Shown: positions 37,013 to 47,930, numbered from the stretch's first letter. The stretch is DNA of 64,000 bases from Thioalkalivibrio sp. ALJ3 (GCF_000377205.1 NZ_KB897905.1:1-64000), one strand, 5' to 3'. Notes: a model not told the origin generated them from the sequence alone. Numbers and translations are program-made.

Positions 37013-38341
37013 TTATTCGTACCGCCGGGCCCGCTGCGGGAGGCGCACCGGAGTCGAGGCCAGCAGCGCGGCCACGAACAGGAACAGACAGAACAGGATC
37101 GCATTGGCCAGACCCAGCCAGGCCTGCAGCAGGCCGATCCCGGCCAGCCCGAAAATCGCGGCTGCGCGTGCCGACAGCGCCCAGAACCCGAACCAGCGCC
37201 CGGCCTCGCGTACCGGCACCATCATCCCGACCAGTGCACGCCCGGCCGACTGGGCGGATCCCAGACAAAGCCCGGCCAGGATCCCGACCCCGAGAAACAC
37301 CATCTGAGCCTCCACCGGCTGGCCGAGCAGTGCGCTCAGCCACTGCGCGATGGTCGTGGTGCCGAAGATGGCAAGCACCGCCAGCGCCCACAGCGCCAGG
37401 GTGATGCGGTAGATGCGCACCGGACCCACGCGGTCCATCAGGAAGCCAAAACCGATCGCTCCGATGATCGCCGTGATCTGGGTGATCACGAACATCGCGA
37501 TGCGCACCGGCTCGTCCCATTCGATTACCTGCGCGCCATAGATGAACGTGAAGGAGATGATGATAAAAATTCCGGCCATCATGAAGAAGATCGACACATA
37601 CAGCGCCCGCAGCTCGCGGCGCTGACCCAGGGTGACCAGCGCCTCGCGCACACGGCGCCAGCCCAGCCCCAGTTGCAGTCGCCGACGCATCCGCCGACGC
37701 GTGCCCCGTTCCTTCAGGAACAGGAAGGTCGGGATCGCCGAGATCAGGAAAAACGCCGCGGCGAAAGGCCCCACCCAGCGGATGCGCTCGAAATTCTCCT
37801 CGCTGACCTCGCCCAGAAGCCCCAGGGCGAAAGCGGTGGCGATCAGCCCACCTACATAGCCCATGCCCCAGCCAAGCCCCGAGATCCAGCCCAGCTTCTC
37901 CGGCGGCCCGAGACTGGGCAGGAAGCTGGCAATGAACGACTCGCCAATCGCGTAGCCGAAGTTGGAGGCAATGATCAGCGCCATGCCGAAGATCACCAGC
38001 CCCGGCTCGACGAAGTAGAGCATCGCCGTGGTCACCACAGTCAGCATCCAGGAGGCCATCAGGAAGCGCTTGCGCGAGGCCGTGGCATCCATGACCGCCC
38101 CGGCAAACGGTGCGGCGATGACCACCATCGCGTAGCTGGTCGCCAGTGCAAAACTCCACAGGAAATTGCCCAGGCGGTAGTCGGGCCCGTCACCGACGAT
38201 GATGCGGGTAAACAGGTCGCCAAAGATCACCGTGATGATCAGCAGCGTGTAGGCCTGGTTGGCGAAATCGAACATCGCCCAGCCGAAGATCTCGCGGCGC
38301 GGGGCGGGGGCATCGACGGGGTGACGCCGGATCAGCGGCAT
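37013..38341 (-). CDS. MFS transporter, UMF1/Atg22-like family
   Basis: This 442-residue protein has about twelve hydrophobic helices. It starts with FGWAMFDFANQAY, the hallmark of the UMF1 (vacuole effluxer Atg22-like) family. Positively charged loops such as TASRKRFL follow helix 2, as in other major facilitators. Substrates of bacterial UMF1 members are unknown; amino-acid export is known for the yeast relative. It appears to be a single-gene unit. Confidence 0.88.
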   Translation of the reverse strand: MPLIRRHPVDAPAPRREIFGWAMFDFANQAYTLLIITVIFGDLFTRIIVGDGPDYRLGNFLWSFALATSYAMVVIAAPFAGAVMDATASRKRFLMASWMLTVVTTAMLYFVEPGLVIFGMALIIASNFGYAIGESFIASFLPSLGPPEKLGWISGLGWGMGYVGGLIATAFALGLLGEVSEENFERIRWVGPFAAAFFLISAIPTFLFLKERGTRRRMRRRLQLGLGWRRVREALVTLGQRRELRALYVSIFFMMAGIFIIISFTFIYGAQVIEWDEPVRIAMFVITQITAIIGAIGFGFLMDRVGPVRIYRITLALWALAVLAIFGTTTIAQWLSALLGQPVEAQMVFLGVGILAGLCLGSAQSAGRALVGMMVPVREAGRWFGFWALSARAAAIFGLAGIGLLQAWLGLANAILFCLFLFVAALLASTPVRLPQRARRYE

Positions 38342-38398
38342 AGGGGATCAGGGGTGGTGGTTTGCCGCATCCTAACGCGAATCCACCCGGCAGTGAGC

Positions 38399-39037
38399 TT
38401 ACGGCCGGATGGTGTAGGCCCCGCCTTCGAGCTCGACTTCGAAGGCGTCCAGAAACGCCTGGCCCAACCGCGAGCGCGGCAAATCCCCGTCGGCCAGGAC
38501 GATCACCGGGACGTCATCGCGGGCCAGATGCCCCAGTTGCAGGCGGTCAACGCGTAAGGAACGCCCCTCCACCGTGCCGCGTGCACGCTCAACCCGGATT
38601 GATTCCCCACGATCCGGATCGAGCCCCGCGCGCCGGGCATCGCGTTCGCGCAGCAGCACCAGCTCAGCCTCGGGATCGATCACGAAGGTCACCGCGTGGC
38701 CGTTGACCCCTCCGGTAACCGCGTGCTCGCCCGCCGAATCCCGATTTACGGTAACGCCGGCGCCACGCCGGTCGGATCGAGGAGCGCCAGCGCCGCGAGG
38801 GCGTCGCTCCACCTGCAATTCGCGGCGCTCGCCGTCGCGCTCGACCACCGCGCCACTGCCGGAGATGCGCAGCACCCGCACCCCGCCCGGCCCCGTCTCG
38901 CCCTCGCCGACCAGGGCGCGCTCCCCGTCGACCGACAACACAATCTGGTTGCCGAACACGGCATGTAGCTGCCATTCCTCCGCCGCGACTGGCGCAGTGA
39001 GCAGACAAAGCAGGATGATGACGACGATGCGTGGCAT
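38399..39037 (-). CDS. Retropepsin-like aspartic protease fold protein, degenerate active site
   Basis: This 212-residue protein has a signal peptide (MPRIVVIILLCLLTAPVAAEE). The C-terminal domain resembles the clan AA retropepsin-like family (TIGR02281 type): VNGHAVTFVID... then ...DARRAGLDP and SRLGQAFLDAF. The usual active site DTGA reads DPEA here, so the Asp is kept but Thr and Gly are lost, and proteolysis is doubtful. The region between about residues 75 and 100 is Arg-rich. The ATG at 39037 is preferred because it places a signal peptide at the N-terminus. It is probably periplasmic. Confidence 0.72.
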   Translation of the reverse strand: MPRIVVIILLCLLTAPVAAEEWQLHAVFGNQIVLSVDGERALVGEGETGPGGVRVLRISGSGAVVERDGERRELQVERRPRGAGAPRSDRRGAGVTVNRDSAGEHAVTGGVNGHAVTFVIDPEAELVLLRERDARRAGLDPDRGESIRVERARGTVEGRSLRVDRLQLGHLARDDVPVIVLADGDLPRSRLGQAFLDAFEVELEGGAYTIRP

Positions 39038-39144
39038 GCCCCGGTTATACCCTGACCACCTGAACCGAACCAGAACGGCTTCTCCCTGCATCGCGCGACG
39101 CCGGCGCTTGCTACCATCGGGAGACACCCCTTGCGGAGCCACAC

Positions 39145-39975
39145 ATGTCTGCCAACGCCCCGTCCGCCGCGGCGCCCGCCCGGGCACCAGCCACCGCCGC
39201 CCGCCAGCTGTTCACGCTGGTGCTCCTGCTGATGGGGCTGTGGCTGCTCCACCTGAACCTGCGCGTGGCACCCGAAGCGGTGATCCTGGCCCTGTGGATC
39301 GGGGCGACCCTGCTGATCGGCTACGGCGGGTTTCGCCGCCACCGTCTGCGCCGGGCGGCATTCCTGCGCGGCTATCTGGATGCGGGAAGCCCATGGAGCG
39401 AGCGCCTGCGCGGCGGCCCGTTGATGGCGCTGCGCCATCTGCTTGCTGGCGCCCTGCTGGGCGGGCTTCTGGTGCTGGCACTGGCCCGCATCCAGACCCC
39501 AGCGGTTTGGGCGGTCCTGGTCGCGGGCGGGCTGACACTCGTCGTGCTGGAGGCCGTCTTTGCCCGGCTGATCGCCGGTCACGCACACCCGCGTCTGGCC
39601 CCGGAGCTGGCCCGGCGCGGCGCCTTGTGGATTACCGGCGGAGGGCTGACGCTGGCTTTGCTGGTGCTTGCTCTGCGCGGCTGGTATCCGGATCTGTCCG
39701 GCACCTCGCTGGAACAGGTGATCTGGTTCATGGTGGAGCACGAGGGGGCCCGCAGCGCCGTGCTGGAGATCGGGCTGCAACTGGCCGCGGCCCAGGACGG
39801 GCTGCGCCTGTGGCTCGGCCAGCAGTGGCTGCCGCCTGGCGCCCAGCCGCTGCCGGTGCTGGTGGCCTGGTCGCTGCTGCTGATCGAACAGGCATTCCTG
39901 GCCGCCGGCTTCCTGCTGCTGGCCAACGGGCTGTTCCCGCCCCGTGATCCCGGCGATGACCCCGCGCAACCGTAG
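39145..39975 (+). CDS. Unknown multi-pass membrane protein
   Basis: I do not recognise this 276-residue protein. It has an Ala/Pro-rich N-terminus, then about six hydrophobic helices at roughly residues 22-40, 46-60, 95-113, 118-135, 150-170 and 235-262. An amphipathic stretch with EQVIWFMVEHEGARSAVLE lies between the fifth and sixth. The final 20 bases overlap the next gene, so the two membrane proteins are probably made together. It is divergent from the retropepsin-like gene and its promoter lies in that 107-base gap. No catalytic motif is evident. Confidence 0.65.
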   Translation: MSANAPSAAAPARAPATAARQLFTLVLLLMGLWLLHLNLRVAPEAVILALWIGATLLIGYGGFRRHRLRRAAFLRGYLDAGSPWSERLRGGPLMALRHLLAGALLGGLLVLALARIQTPAVWAVLVAGGLTLVVLEAVFARLIAGHAHPRLAPELARRGALWITGGGLTLALLVLALRGWYPDLSGTSLEQVIWFMVEHEGARSAVLEIGLQLAAAQDGLRLWLGQQWLPPGAQPLPVLVAWSLLLIEQAFLAAGFLLLANGLFPPRDPGDDPAQP

Positions 39976-41050
39976 ACTCCTGCGGACCCTGGTCTGGTTC
40001 GCGCTGACCGCCCTCGCGGCGGCCGCGTTCCTGGCCCAGGTCGACCGCCACGAGCCACGCCAGTGGGATGATCAGGCACATGTCGAGCTGGAGTTCGAGG
40101 GCGAGCGCTATCGGCTCGACCGCGACCGGCTGAGCCGCCTGGAGCGCTTCTCGCTGGAGTGGCTGGAGGCCGGTGACGAGCAGGTCCGAGCCCAGTGGCA
40201 AACCCGGATTGATCAGGAGCTGGACCAGCATTTCCAGACCCTGCACGACCGCGTGCCCGAGGTCGCGGACTGGTACTTCTCGCTGGGTGCGGAGTATCAG
40301 CGCCTGTTGCTCCGTGGCGCCCAGTGGCTGGGTACGGCAGAAGACGACGCGGCCACACGGGCCCTGCGCGACAAACTGCTGCCGGAAGACCTCTGGGATG
40401 GCCCCCTTCAGGCACTGGCCGAACGGGCGCAATGGGGTCTGGACGAGGATCAGCGCAAGGTCCGGGATGCCTGGCGCATCGCCCTGACACGCGAGATGGC
40501 CGACGCACGCGTACCCGCCACGCCAGCGGCCCTGCAATCCCCGATCGAACAGCACGCGCGCATCGAGCGGGCCCAACAACTGGCCAGTGCGATGGATGCG
40601 GATCTCGCCCGGCTGGAACAGCGCGCGGGCCTGGCAGCCACGGCCGCTGCCGGGACGGGGCTGGCCACCCCGCTGATCGCCCGTGCGGTGCAGGCCCGGC
40701 TGGCCGCCCAGGCAGCGCGCAGTGGCGGTGCGGCACTGACCCGGGCCGGGCGCGCTGGGGCCCTGGGCGCGGGCATCTGCGCCTGGAGCGGCCCGGTCTC
40801 GCTGGGCTGCGGGATCGCGGCCGCCGGCGCGGCCTGGGTCGGGACCGACTGGGTGCTGCTGCGGATCGACGAGGCGCGCCACCGCGAGGACCTCGAAGCC
40901 GCCCTGCACGAGGCCCTGGACGCCCTGCACACCGAGACCCGCCTGACCTGGCAGCAGGCCATTGCCGAGCATGTCAAGACACGCCACACCGCCAGCCGCG
41001 AGGCCATCGACAAGACTTTCCAGCCGTGGAAGGCGGCCATGAATCCGTGA
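39956..41050 (+). CDS. Unknown membrane-anchored protein with central glycine/alanine helices
   Basis: This protein of about 364 residues is not assigned to a family. It has one N-terminal anchor (about residues 9-27) and a long charged helical region (about 30-225). A Gly/Ala-rich hydrophobic hairpin region around residues 230-300 contains WSGPVSLGCGIAAAGAAWVGTDW, and a charged helical tail follows. The layout of anchor, stalk and hydrophobic hairpin could suit an envelope or membrane-remodelling protein, but this is only a guess. The ATG at 39956 lies inside the preceding gene; a GTG at 39944 is an alternative. Confidence 0.65.
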   Translation: MTPRNRRLLRTLVWFALTALAAAAFLAQVDRHEPRQWDDQAHVELEFEGERYRLDRDRLSRLERFSLEWLEAGDEQVRAQWQTRIDQELDQHFQTLHDRVPEVADWYFSLGAEYQRLLLRGAQWLGTAEDDAATRALRDKLLPEDLWDGPLQALAERAQWGLDEDQRKVRDAWRIALTREMADARVPATPAALQSPIEQHARIERAQQLASAMDADLARLEQRAGLAATAAAGTGLATPLIARAVQARLAAQAARSGGAALTRAGRAGALGAGICAWSGPVSLGCGIAAAGAAWVGTDWVLLRIDEARHREDLEAALHEALDALHTETRLTWQQAIAEHVKTRHTASREAIDKTFQPWKAAMNP

Positions 41051-41145
41051 ACCGGGGCAACCCCGTCGCGCCTGCGGCGTCTCGGCAGCGGGCGGGGCCT
41101 GCGTTACACTCCGCGCACCGTTTTCCCGCCCCTGCGTAGCTCAAC

Positions 41146-42372
<1,227 letters not shown>

Positions 42373-42392
42373 CGCACCACTATCTCGAGGCG

Positions 42393-43874
42393 CTACAGGA
42401 ACGCCGTTTCGTTGAAGGAACGCAGCTTGCGGCTGTGGATCTCCTCGATGGGCATGTCGCGCAGCAACTCCATTGCGCGAATCCCGATCTGCAGGTGGCG
42501 GGACACCTGTGTTCGGTAGAAGCTCGACGCCATGCCTGGCAGTTTCAGTTCACCGTGAAGCGGCTTGTCGGATACGCACAGCAGCGTCCCGTAGGGGACG
42601 CGAAAACGAAATCCATTGGCCGCGATGGTTGCGCTTTCCATATCCAGGGCGATCGCCCGTGACTGGCTGAGGCGCTGCACCGGCCCGGACTGCTCCCGCA
42701 ACTCCCAGTTCCGATTGTCGATGGTGGCGACCGTTCCGGTGCGCATGATCTGCTTCAGGTCGTAGCCTTCGAGCTGCGTGATCTCCGCCACGGCATCCTG
42801 AAGCGCGATCTGAATCTCGGCCAAAGCCGGAATCGGCACCCATACGGGCAGATCGGCATCGAGCACGTGGTCTTCGCGCAGGTAGGCATGGGCGAGCACG
42901 AAATCGCCCAGCGCCTGAGAGCTTCGCAGCCCGGCGCAATGACCCACCATCAGCCAGGCACGCGGACGCAGGACGGCGATATGGTCGGTCGCGGTTTTCG
43001 CATTCGATGGCCCGACACCAATATTGACCAGCGTCACCCCTGCGTAGCCCGGTCGCTGCAGATGGTAGGCCGGCATCTGCGGCAGGCGGGCCTGTGCGGG
43101 GACCGGTGCGTCGGGATCGGTGATTACGATATCTCCCGGCGCCACCAGCGCGGTGTAGCCGCTGTCGGGATCGCTCAGCTGTGCGCGGGCGAAGGCCTCG
43201 AATTCGTCCATGTAGAACTGGTAATTGGTGAACAGGACGTGGTTCTGGAAATGCTCGGGCGCAGTGCCCGTGTAATGCGCAATCCGCGCCAGCGAATAAT
43301 CCACCCGTTGCGCACTGAACAGGGCCAGCGGCAGTGAGCCATCCTCGCGTGCCACGGCGTCACCATTGGCGGCCTCGTCATTCATGGTGGCCAGATCCGG
43401 CACATCGAAATAATCGCGCAGCGAGCGTTCCTGCCCGTCATGCTCCAGCGGCTTCACCTCACCCCTGCCGGCCATGGCAAATTGCAGGGGTATCGGCGTG
43501 GTGGATGGGCCGATACTGACCGGGACACCATGGTTCTGCATCAGCAACGTGATCTGCTGATGCAGGTAATCCCGGAACAGGTCCGGGCGGGTCACCGTGG
43601 TTGTATAGGTACCCGGTTCCGTCACGTGACCGAAGCTCAGGCGCGAATCGATCGGATCGAAGCGCGAGGTGGCAAAACGGATTTCCGGATAGCAAGCCCT
43701 GAAACGGGCAGCCGGCGGCTCACCGCTGGAAAGACCCTCAAATGCCTCGACAAGAAATTGTGTTGCGTTCGCGTAGAGCTCTTCCAGGCAGGCGACCGCC
43801 TGGTCGGCATCCGTAAAAGAACGAAACTCGGACGCCGCAGGTGTCAGGATGGCAGGCGGGCTGTTCGGCGTCAT
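42393..43874 (-). CDS. amn: AMP nucleosidase
   Basis: This 493-residue protein matches Amn (E. coli 484 residues). The N-terminal AMP-nucleosidase domain includes SRFDPIDSRLSFGHV and the C-terminal phosphorylase-like domain includes ALDMESATIAANGFRFRVPYG. It hydrolyses AMP to adenine and ribose 5-phosphate in the cytosol, helping to balance adenylate pools. The ATG at 43874 is chosen because AAGGAG sits 8 bases upstream; 22 more codons are open but start poorly. It lies downstream of a Na/Pi cotransporter gene, and in E. coli amn belongs to the phosphate-responsive genes, so a phosphate link is possible. Confidence 0.95.
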   Translation of the reverse strand: MTPNSPPAILTPAASEFRSFTDADQAVACLEELYANATQFLVEAFEGLSSGEPPAARFRACYPEIRFATSRFDPIDSRLSFGHVTEPGTYTTTVTRPDLFRDYLHQQITLLMQNHGVPVSIGPSTTPIPLQFAMAGRGEVKPLEHDGQERSLRDYFDVPDLATMNDEAANGDAVAREDGSLPLALFSAQRVDYSLARIAHYTGTAPEHFQNHVLFTNYQFYMDEFEAFARAQLSDPDSGYTALVAPGDIVITDPDAPVPAQARLPQMPAYHLQRPGYAGVTLVNIGVGPSNAKTATDHIAVLRPRAWLMVGHCAGLRSSQALGDFVLAHAYLREDHVLDADLPVWVPIPALAEIQIALQDAVAEITQLEGYDLKQIMRTGTVATIDNRNWELREQSGPVQRLSQSRAIALDMESATIAANGFRFRVPYGTLLCVSDKPLHGELKLPGMASSFYRTQVSRHLQIGIRAMELLRDMPIEEIHSRKLRSFNETAFL

Positions 43875-43942
43875 CCGGATTCTCCTTTCTGTTTGGCCAG
43901 TGCCTCGGTACCTGAATCGCATCAGCTCGGTAACAAGCATGC

Positions 43943-45535
43943 TTACGTATCCAGCGCCTCGACCTCCGGTTCGTTGCGGCAGTAGATGTACGCGACGCCG
44001 CTCAGACGGCGATTGAGTTGCTGGAAGTCATCGAGGATCTCCCAGACCGGGTACGGCAGGCCGATCTGCGTGCGCTTTGCCTGGATCAGCCAGCGGCTGT
44101 TCTCCTGTTTGCGTTCCAGGATCTTGCGCCCAAACTCGGGGCGCTCGCGCATCAGCATCCGCGCCACGGTGTTCATCTGCTGCGAGAGCCGCGTCGCGGC
44201 CTCGGCCAACACCGGGCGCGCGGCGTCCAGCGCGTTGGGATGTGTCCGCACGAGGCGCTCGACATCCTCGTAGAGGTTCGGACCCAGCGTGCGCACGATG
44301 ACCGGCAGTTCGCGCATGAAGTCATCCAGGGTCTCCTTCAGGACCTGGTCTTCTTCATCCAGTGCGTCGTCGGGGATTCCGTCCAGGAACTCCACCAGCT
44401 CGTCGCGAACCTCCAGGATCTGCCACCGCCGATGATCCATCTCCGTCTTGAGCCCGGGCGGAAGCGCACCCTCGGACAGCGCGAGCATCGCCCGTTCGCG
44501 GATCAGGTGCAGCTGGTCGAATACCTTCAGCGTTTCACGCAGCACGGCGTTGAGGGCCAGGGCCGGATTCTGCAAGAGCAACGGATCGAGACTCGTGGCG
44601 CCGGAGGGTTCGGCGGCCGGCTCGGGAACCAGGACACGGACCCAGCGGCCCAGCACGGTGGCGAACAGAATCGCCGCACAGGCGGCCAGGTTAAACAGCG
44701 TATGCCCCCAGGCCGCCTGCTGCGGGAGTGCACCGGGCAGCGTCTCCAGCGATGCCAGGGGAACGTTGAGCAGTGCGGCGGTGAGCGCGACGACCAGCGG
44801 CCCCTTGACCAGTAAACTGGCCAGGCCGAGTCTGCGCCCCTGGAGATCGCCCCAGCCAGCGACCAGTACCGTCAGCACCAGACCGATGTTCGCACCCAGC
44901 ACCCACAGCAGCAGCATCGTCAGGTCCACCTGGCCGCTGGCGACCAGCGCGAGCGCGAGCGCAATCGACGCCGTAGCGCTCTGCATCAGCAGCGTCAGCA
45001 GCGCGGCGCCGATCAGGAACAGCAGGGGGAGCTGTCCCAGGGCAGCGAAGAGATTGACCACGGCGGGATCGCTTCCGAGGGAGCGCGCAGCCTCGCTTAA
45101 CAGTCCCATCCCCAGCAGCATGAAACCGAACGCCAGCAGTGCCTGCCCAAGTCCACGCGGTCGGGGAGCCTCGACGTACAGGAACAGTATCGCACCCACA
45201 GCGACGAACAGGCCGGCGAACGCCTGCAGGTCGAAGGACAGCACCTGGATCAGCGCCGTCGTGCCCAGTTGCGCCCCCAGCAGAACCGCGAGCACATTTT
45301 CCCAGGCGACATTCCCGCGGCGGGTCATCTGCACCGAAAGCATGGCCGCAGCCGTCGACGAGGGCATCACGACGCCGCCGGTGACGCCGCCGACCCATGC
45401 GCGGGGGCGGGTGCGGGTAAAACCCTGCAACCAATCGATCAGGTCCCCACCCATCGCCCGTGCGAAGCCCTTGCGCAGGAAGCGCAGGCCGAACAGGATC
45501 AGCAGGACACCTGCTACGAGATTGATCGTTTCCAT
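43943..45535 (-). CDS. Na+/phosphate cotransporter family protein (NptA/YjbB-like)
   Basis: This 530-residue protein has two inverted Na/Pi-cotransporter repeats. The first carries GGVVMPSSTAAAMLSVQM and the second LLMQSATASIALALALVASG, both with the QSxxA-type pore segment (QSA in the second). About eight to ten helices are followed by a PhoU-like helical cytoplasmic domain (about residues 330-520). It probably moves phosphate coupled to sodium. A GTG three bases before the ATG is an alternative start. It is likely co-transcribed with amn. Confidence 0.9.
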   Translation of the reverse strand: METINLVAGVLLILFGLRFLRKGFARAMGGDLIDWLQGFTRTRPRAWVGGVTGGVVMPSSTAAAMLSVQMTRRGNVAWENVLAVLLGAQLGTTALIQVLSFDLQAFAGLFVAVGAILFLYVEAPRPRGLGQALLAFGFMLLGMGLLSEAARSLGSDPAVVNLFAALGQLPLLFLIGAALLTLLMQSATASIALALALVASGQVDLTMLLLWVLGANIGLVLTVLVAGWGDLQGRRLGLASLLVKGPLVVALTAALLNVPLASLETLPGALPQQAAWGHTLFNLAACAAILFATVLGRWVRVLVPEPAAEPSGATSLDPLLLQNPALALNAVLRETLKVFDQLHLIRERAMLALSEGALPPGLKTEMDHRRWQILEVRDELVEFLDGIPDDALDEEDQVLKETLDDFMRELPVIVRTLGPNLYEDVERLVRTHPNALDAARPVLAEAATRLSQQMNTVARMLMRERPEFGRKILERKQENSRWLIQAKRTQIGLPYPVWEILDDFQQLNRRLSGVAYIYCRNEPEVEALDT

Positions 45536-45739
45536 CACCGTACCTGTGCTGCAGTTCGCACTCGGATCACGACCTGCCAGAGACCGGGGACAACGGCGTT
45601 GAGGCCCCCTGCGAAGGTATTCCCGCCGCCGGCCCGGGACCCATCGGTCATTGAGCGACGCGGGAAAGGCGGCCCGCCCCGAAGGACCGGATCGGCGCTC
45701 CCTTGGTCGTCACCAAAGCCTTCTTCTTCTGCCACGGGG

Positions 45740-45790
45740 AGAAAAAGAAAACGGGCCGCTTCCCGGCTCTTAGGCTCGGAAGACGGCCCG
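45740..45790 (-). terminator. Rho-independent terminator of the porin-like gene
   Basis: On the minus strand, CGGGCCG-T-CTTCC pairs with GGAAG-CGGCCCG (45752-45790) across a 13-base loop and is followed by a T-rich run, TTTTCTTTTTCTC. It lies 26 bases after the porin-like stop codon. Confidence 0.88.
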
Positions 45791-45815
45791 CTGGTCAATG
45801 CCCTGCTCGGACGCG

Positions 45816-46466
45816 TCAGAAACTCAGAGTGTACCCGGCCACGAAGAGGTCCTGGGCACCGCTCTCGTCGCGCGAGGCGTAGGTCAGCGAGAAGGTGCCG
45901 AAGTCGGTCACGTGCGCCGCACCCAGTTCCCAGAACTTCGCGCCGTTGTCGTCGGCCGGATCGTCGTAGCCAAGCCCGCCGAAGAGTTCGGTGCGCGGGG
46001 CCACTTCGTGTCCGGCCCCGACGAACCAGACGCGGCTTCCCTCGGCATCGCGATCGTCGGCGTGCGCGACATACGCCACCTCGGCGAACAGTGGCCCCCA
46101 GTCCGCGCCCAGGAACAGCTCGCCCTCGTCTTCGTCGTCCAGGCTGGAGTAGTGGAAGTACTCGTAGCCGAACTCGATGCCGATCGGGCCAGCATCGAAG
46201 CCATAGCCGACGAACGGCACAACCTCGGTGCCTCGCCCACTACCGAGGGTGGATGCCTGTACACCGGTGAACACGCCGGTAGGGAAGCCCAGCTCGAAGC
46301 CGCCCTGCACCACCGGGTCGTTATCGGACTTGGAAGCGCCATCGTCGATGTAGTCGGTGAACACGCCGATGTTGAATTCGGTCTCGGTGGCCTGGGCCGC
46401 CGGGATGCCGAGGGCCAACACCCCGGCCACGGCCAGTGCGCCGCAATGGAAGTTACGATGGTTCAT
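45816..46466 (-). CDS. Outer-membrane porin-like protein (TorF family candidate)
   Basis: This 216-residue protein begins with a signal peptide ending near AAQA. Alternating amphipathic strands follow, and it ends in an aromatic residue (GYTLSF), the outer-membrane beta-barrel signature. It is very acidic, with runs such as DDEDEGE. It resembles the small putative porins of the TorF type, whose substrates are unknown. The ATG at 46466 has AAGGGG upstream. Downstream of mgtE on the same strand but with its own terminator, it could share the magnesium-related transcript; that is only inference. Confidence 0.75.
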   Translation of the reverse strand: MNHRNFHCGALAVAGVLALGIPAAQATETEFNIGVFTDYIDDGASKSDNDPVVQGGFELGFPTGVFTGVQASTLGSGRGTEVVPFVGYGFDAGPIGIEFGYEYFHYSSLDDEDEGELFLGADWGPLFAEVAYVAHADDRDAEGSRVWFVGAGHEVAPRTELFGGLGYDDPADDNGAKFWELGAAHVTDFGTFSLTYASRDESGAQDLFVAGYTLSF

Positions 46467-46544
46467 GTCGATTCCCCTTTCAAGAATGTTATCAGGCACG
46501 CTGCCGGAATCGGTCCCCGGCAGTACGGTTCGTACTTTCCGGGA

Positions 46545-47930
46545 TTACACCGGCATGTGTGCGCTCAGCAGCCAGGCGGCCATGCCAAAATACACGGCCA
46601 AGCCGGTGAAATCCTTGATGGTGGTGATGAACGGATCCGCGCCAGGTGCATGATCCACGCCGACCTTCAGCAGCACCCAGGGCAGCAGGAAGCCCAGGAT
46701 CGACGCGGTGAACACCGAGACGAACAGCGCCACGCCAACCACGATGCCCAGCTCCGGGATGCCGTTCGGCGCACCTTGCCAGAAGTGGGCGATGGTACCG
46801 GCGATGACGGCCATCACAACCCCCATGGCCAGGCCGACGCCCCCCTCGCGGACCAGATGCGCGCGGAAGAAGCGTCCGAGGTTGATATGCCCCAGGGCGA
46901 GCCCGCGGGCGAAGATCGTGGTCGACTGCGTGCCCACGTTGCCGCCCATGTCCATCACCAGCGGGATGAAGATGGCCAGCGCGACCACCGCCGCCAGGGT
47001 GTCCTCGAAGAAGTCGATCACCCCGCCCACGGCCAGACCGCCAGCCAGCGTCACCATCAGGAAGGCCATGCGCACCTTGACCGCATAGCCGATCCCGCCG
47101 GAGGTCAGCTTCTCCGAGCGCACCACATCCTTGTGGTGCAGCAGGTCTCCAATCCCCGCCTTCTTGTAGAAGTCCTCCGAGGTGTCTTCTTCAAGTACGT
47201 CCATCGCGTCATCGATGCGCAGCACACCCACCAGCACGCCATCGGCATCCACCACCGGCAGGTACGGCAGATCCGTGCGCTGCAGCAGGCGGGCGGCCTC
47301 GACCTTGTCACCATCGGGCGTGGTGCAGAAGTCCTCCAGCTCGATCAGCTCACCAACCGCCTGGCCGGGCTCCGCGCGGAACATGCGGCCCAGGCGCACC
47401 AGCCCCTGGTAGTGATGGTCGCGATCGGTGATCAGCAGCGCCGCCCCGACATCGTCCGGCATGTTGCGATCCCCACGCAGGCGGGTGGTGACCTCACCAA
47501 CGGTTTCTTCCGGGGTCACCCAGAACACCGGGCGGCGCATCACACGGGCCACGGTGTCCTCATCCTGCCGCCACAGGGCGCGCACCTTGTCGCGCTTGGC
47601 CCCCGGCAGGGCATTCAGCAGGTCGTCCGCCAGGGACTTGCCCACCAGGGTCAGGGACCGTGCCAGGGTGTAGGCCGGCAGGCTCTGGACCAGCTCGCGG
47701 GCCTCCGGCTCGGGCATGTGCTCGAACAGGATCGCCTGCTCTTCGTCATCCATCGCCAGGAAGATGGCGCGGCGCTCATTGGTGTCCACACCCTCCAGGA
47801 TCACCCAGCGCGAACGCGGGTCCAGTTCCGACAGGCGGTTGGCGGTGATGGCCGGGACTGGATGGATCATCTCGTCGCGGGCAGCCCCCACGTCGCCGGC
47901 ATGAATCATTTCCAGGATCTTGTCGTTCAT
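46545..47930 (-). CDS. mgtE: Magnesium transporter MgtE
   Basis: This 461-residue protein has the MgtE layout. An N-terminal helical superhelix domain covers about residues 5-125 and a CBS-domain pair about 130-250. About five transmembrane helices form the C-terminal pore, with PLVMDMGGNVGTQSTT as the conserved pore segment. MgtE is a magnesium-gated channel in the inner membrane; the CBS and N domains close the pore when cytosolic Mg2+ is high. AAGGAG lies 8 bases before the ATG. The gene is preceded by a short leader ORF and RNA hairpins described separately. Confidence 0.96.
   Translation of the reverse strand: MNDKILEMIHAGDVGAARDEMIHPVPAITANRLSELDPRSRWVILEGVDTNERRAIFLAMDDEEQAILFEHMPEPEARELVQSLPAYTLARSLTLVGKSLADDLLNALPGAKRDKVRALWRQDEDTVARVMRRPVFWVTPEETVGEVTTRLRGDRNMPDDVGAALLITDRDHHYQGLVRLGRMFRAEPGQAVGELIELEDFCTTPDGDKVEAARLLQRTDLPYLPVVDADGVLVGVLRIDDAMDVLEEDTSEDFYKKAGIGDLLHHKDVVRSEKLTSGGIGYAVKVRMAFLMVTLAGGLAVGGVIDFFEDTLAAVVALAIFIPLVMDMGGNVGTQSTTIFARGLALGHINLGRFFRAHLVREGGVGLAMGVVMAVIAGTIAHFWQGAPNGIPELGIVVGVALFVSVFTASILGFLLPWVLLKVGVDHAPGADPFITTIKDFTGLAVYFGMAAWLLSAHMPV

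Noticed and set aside
45535-45798. 87-codon minus-strand frame beside the Na/Pi transporter gene
   Set aside because: It runs through the porin-like gene's terminator, has no good start site and no protein-like features.
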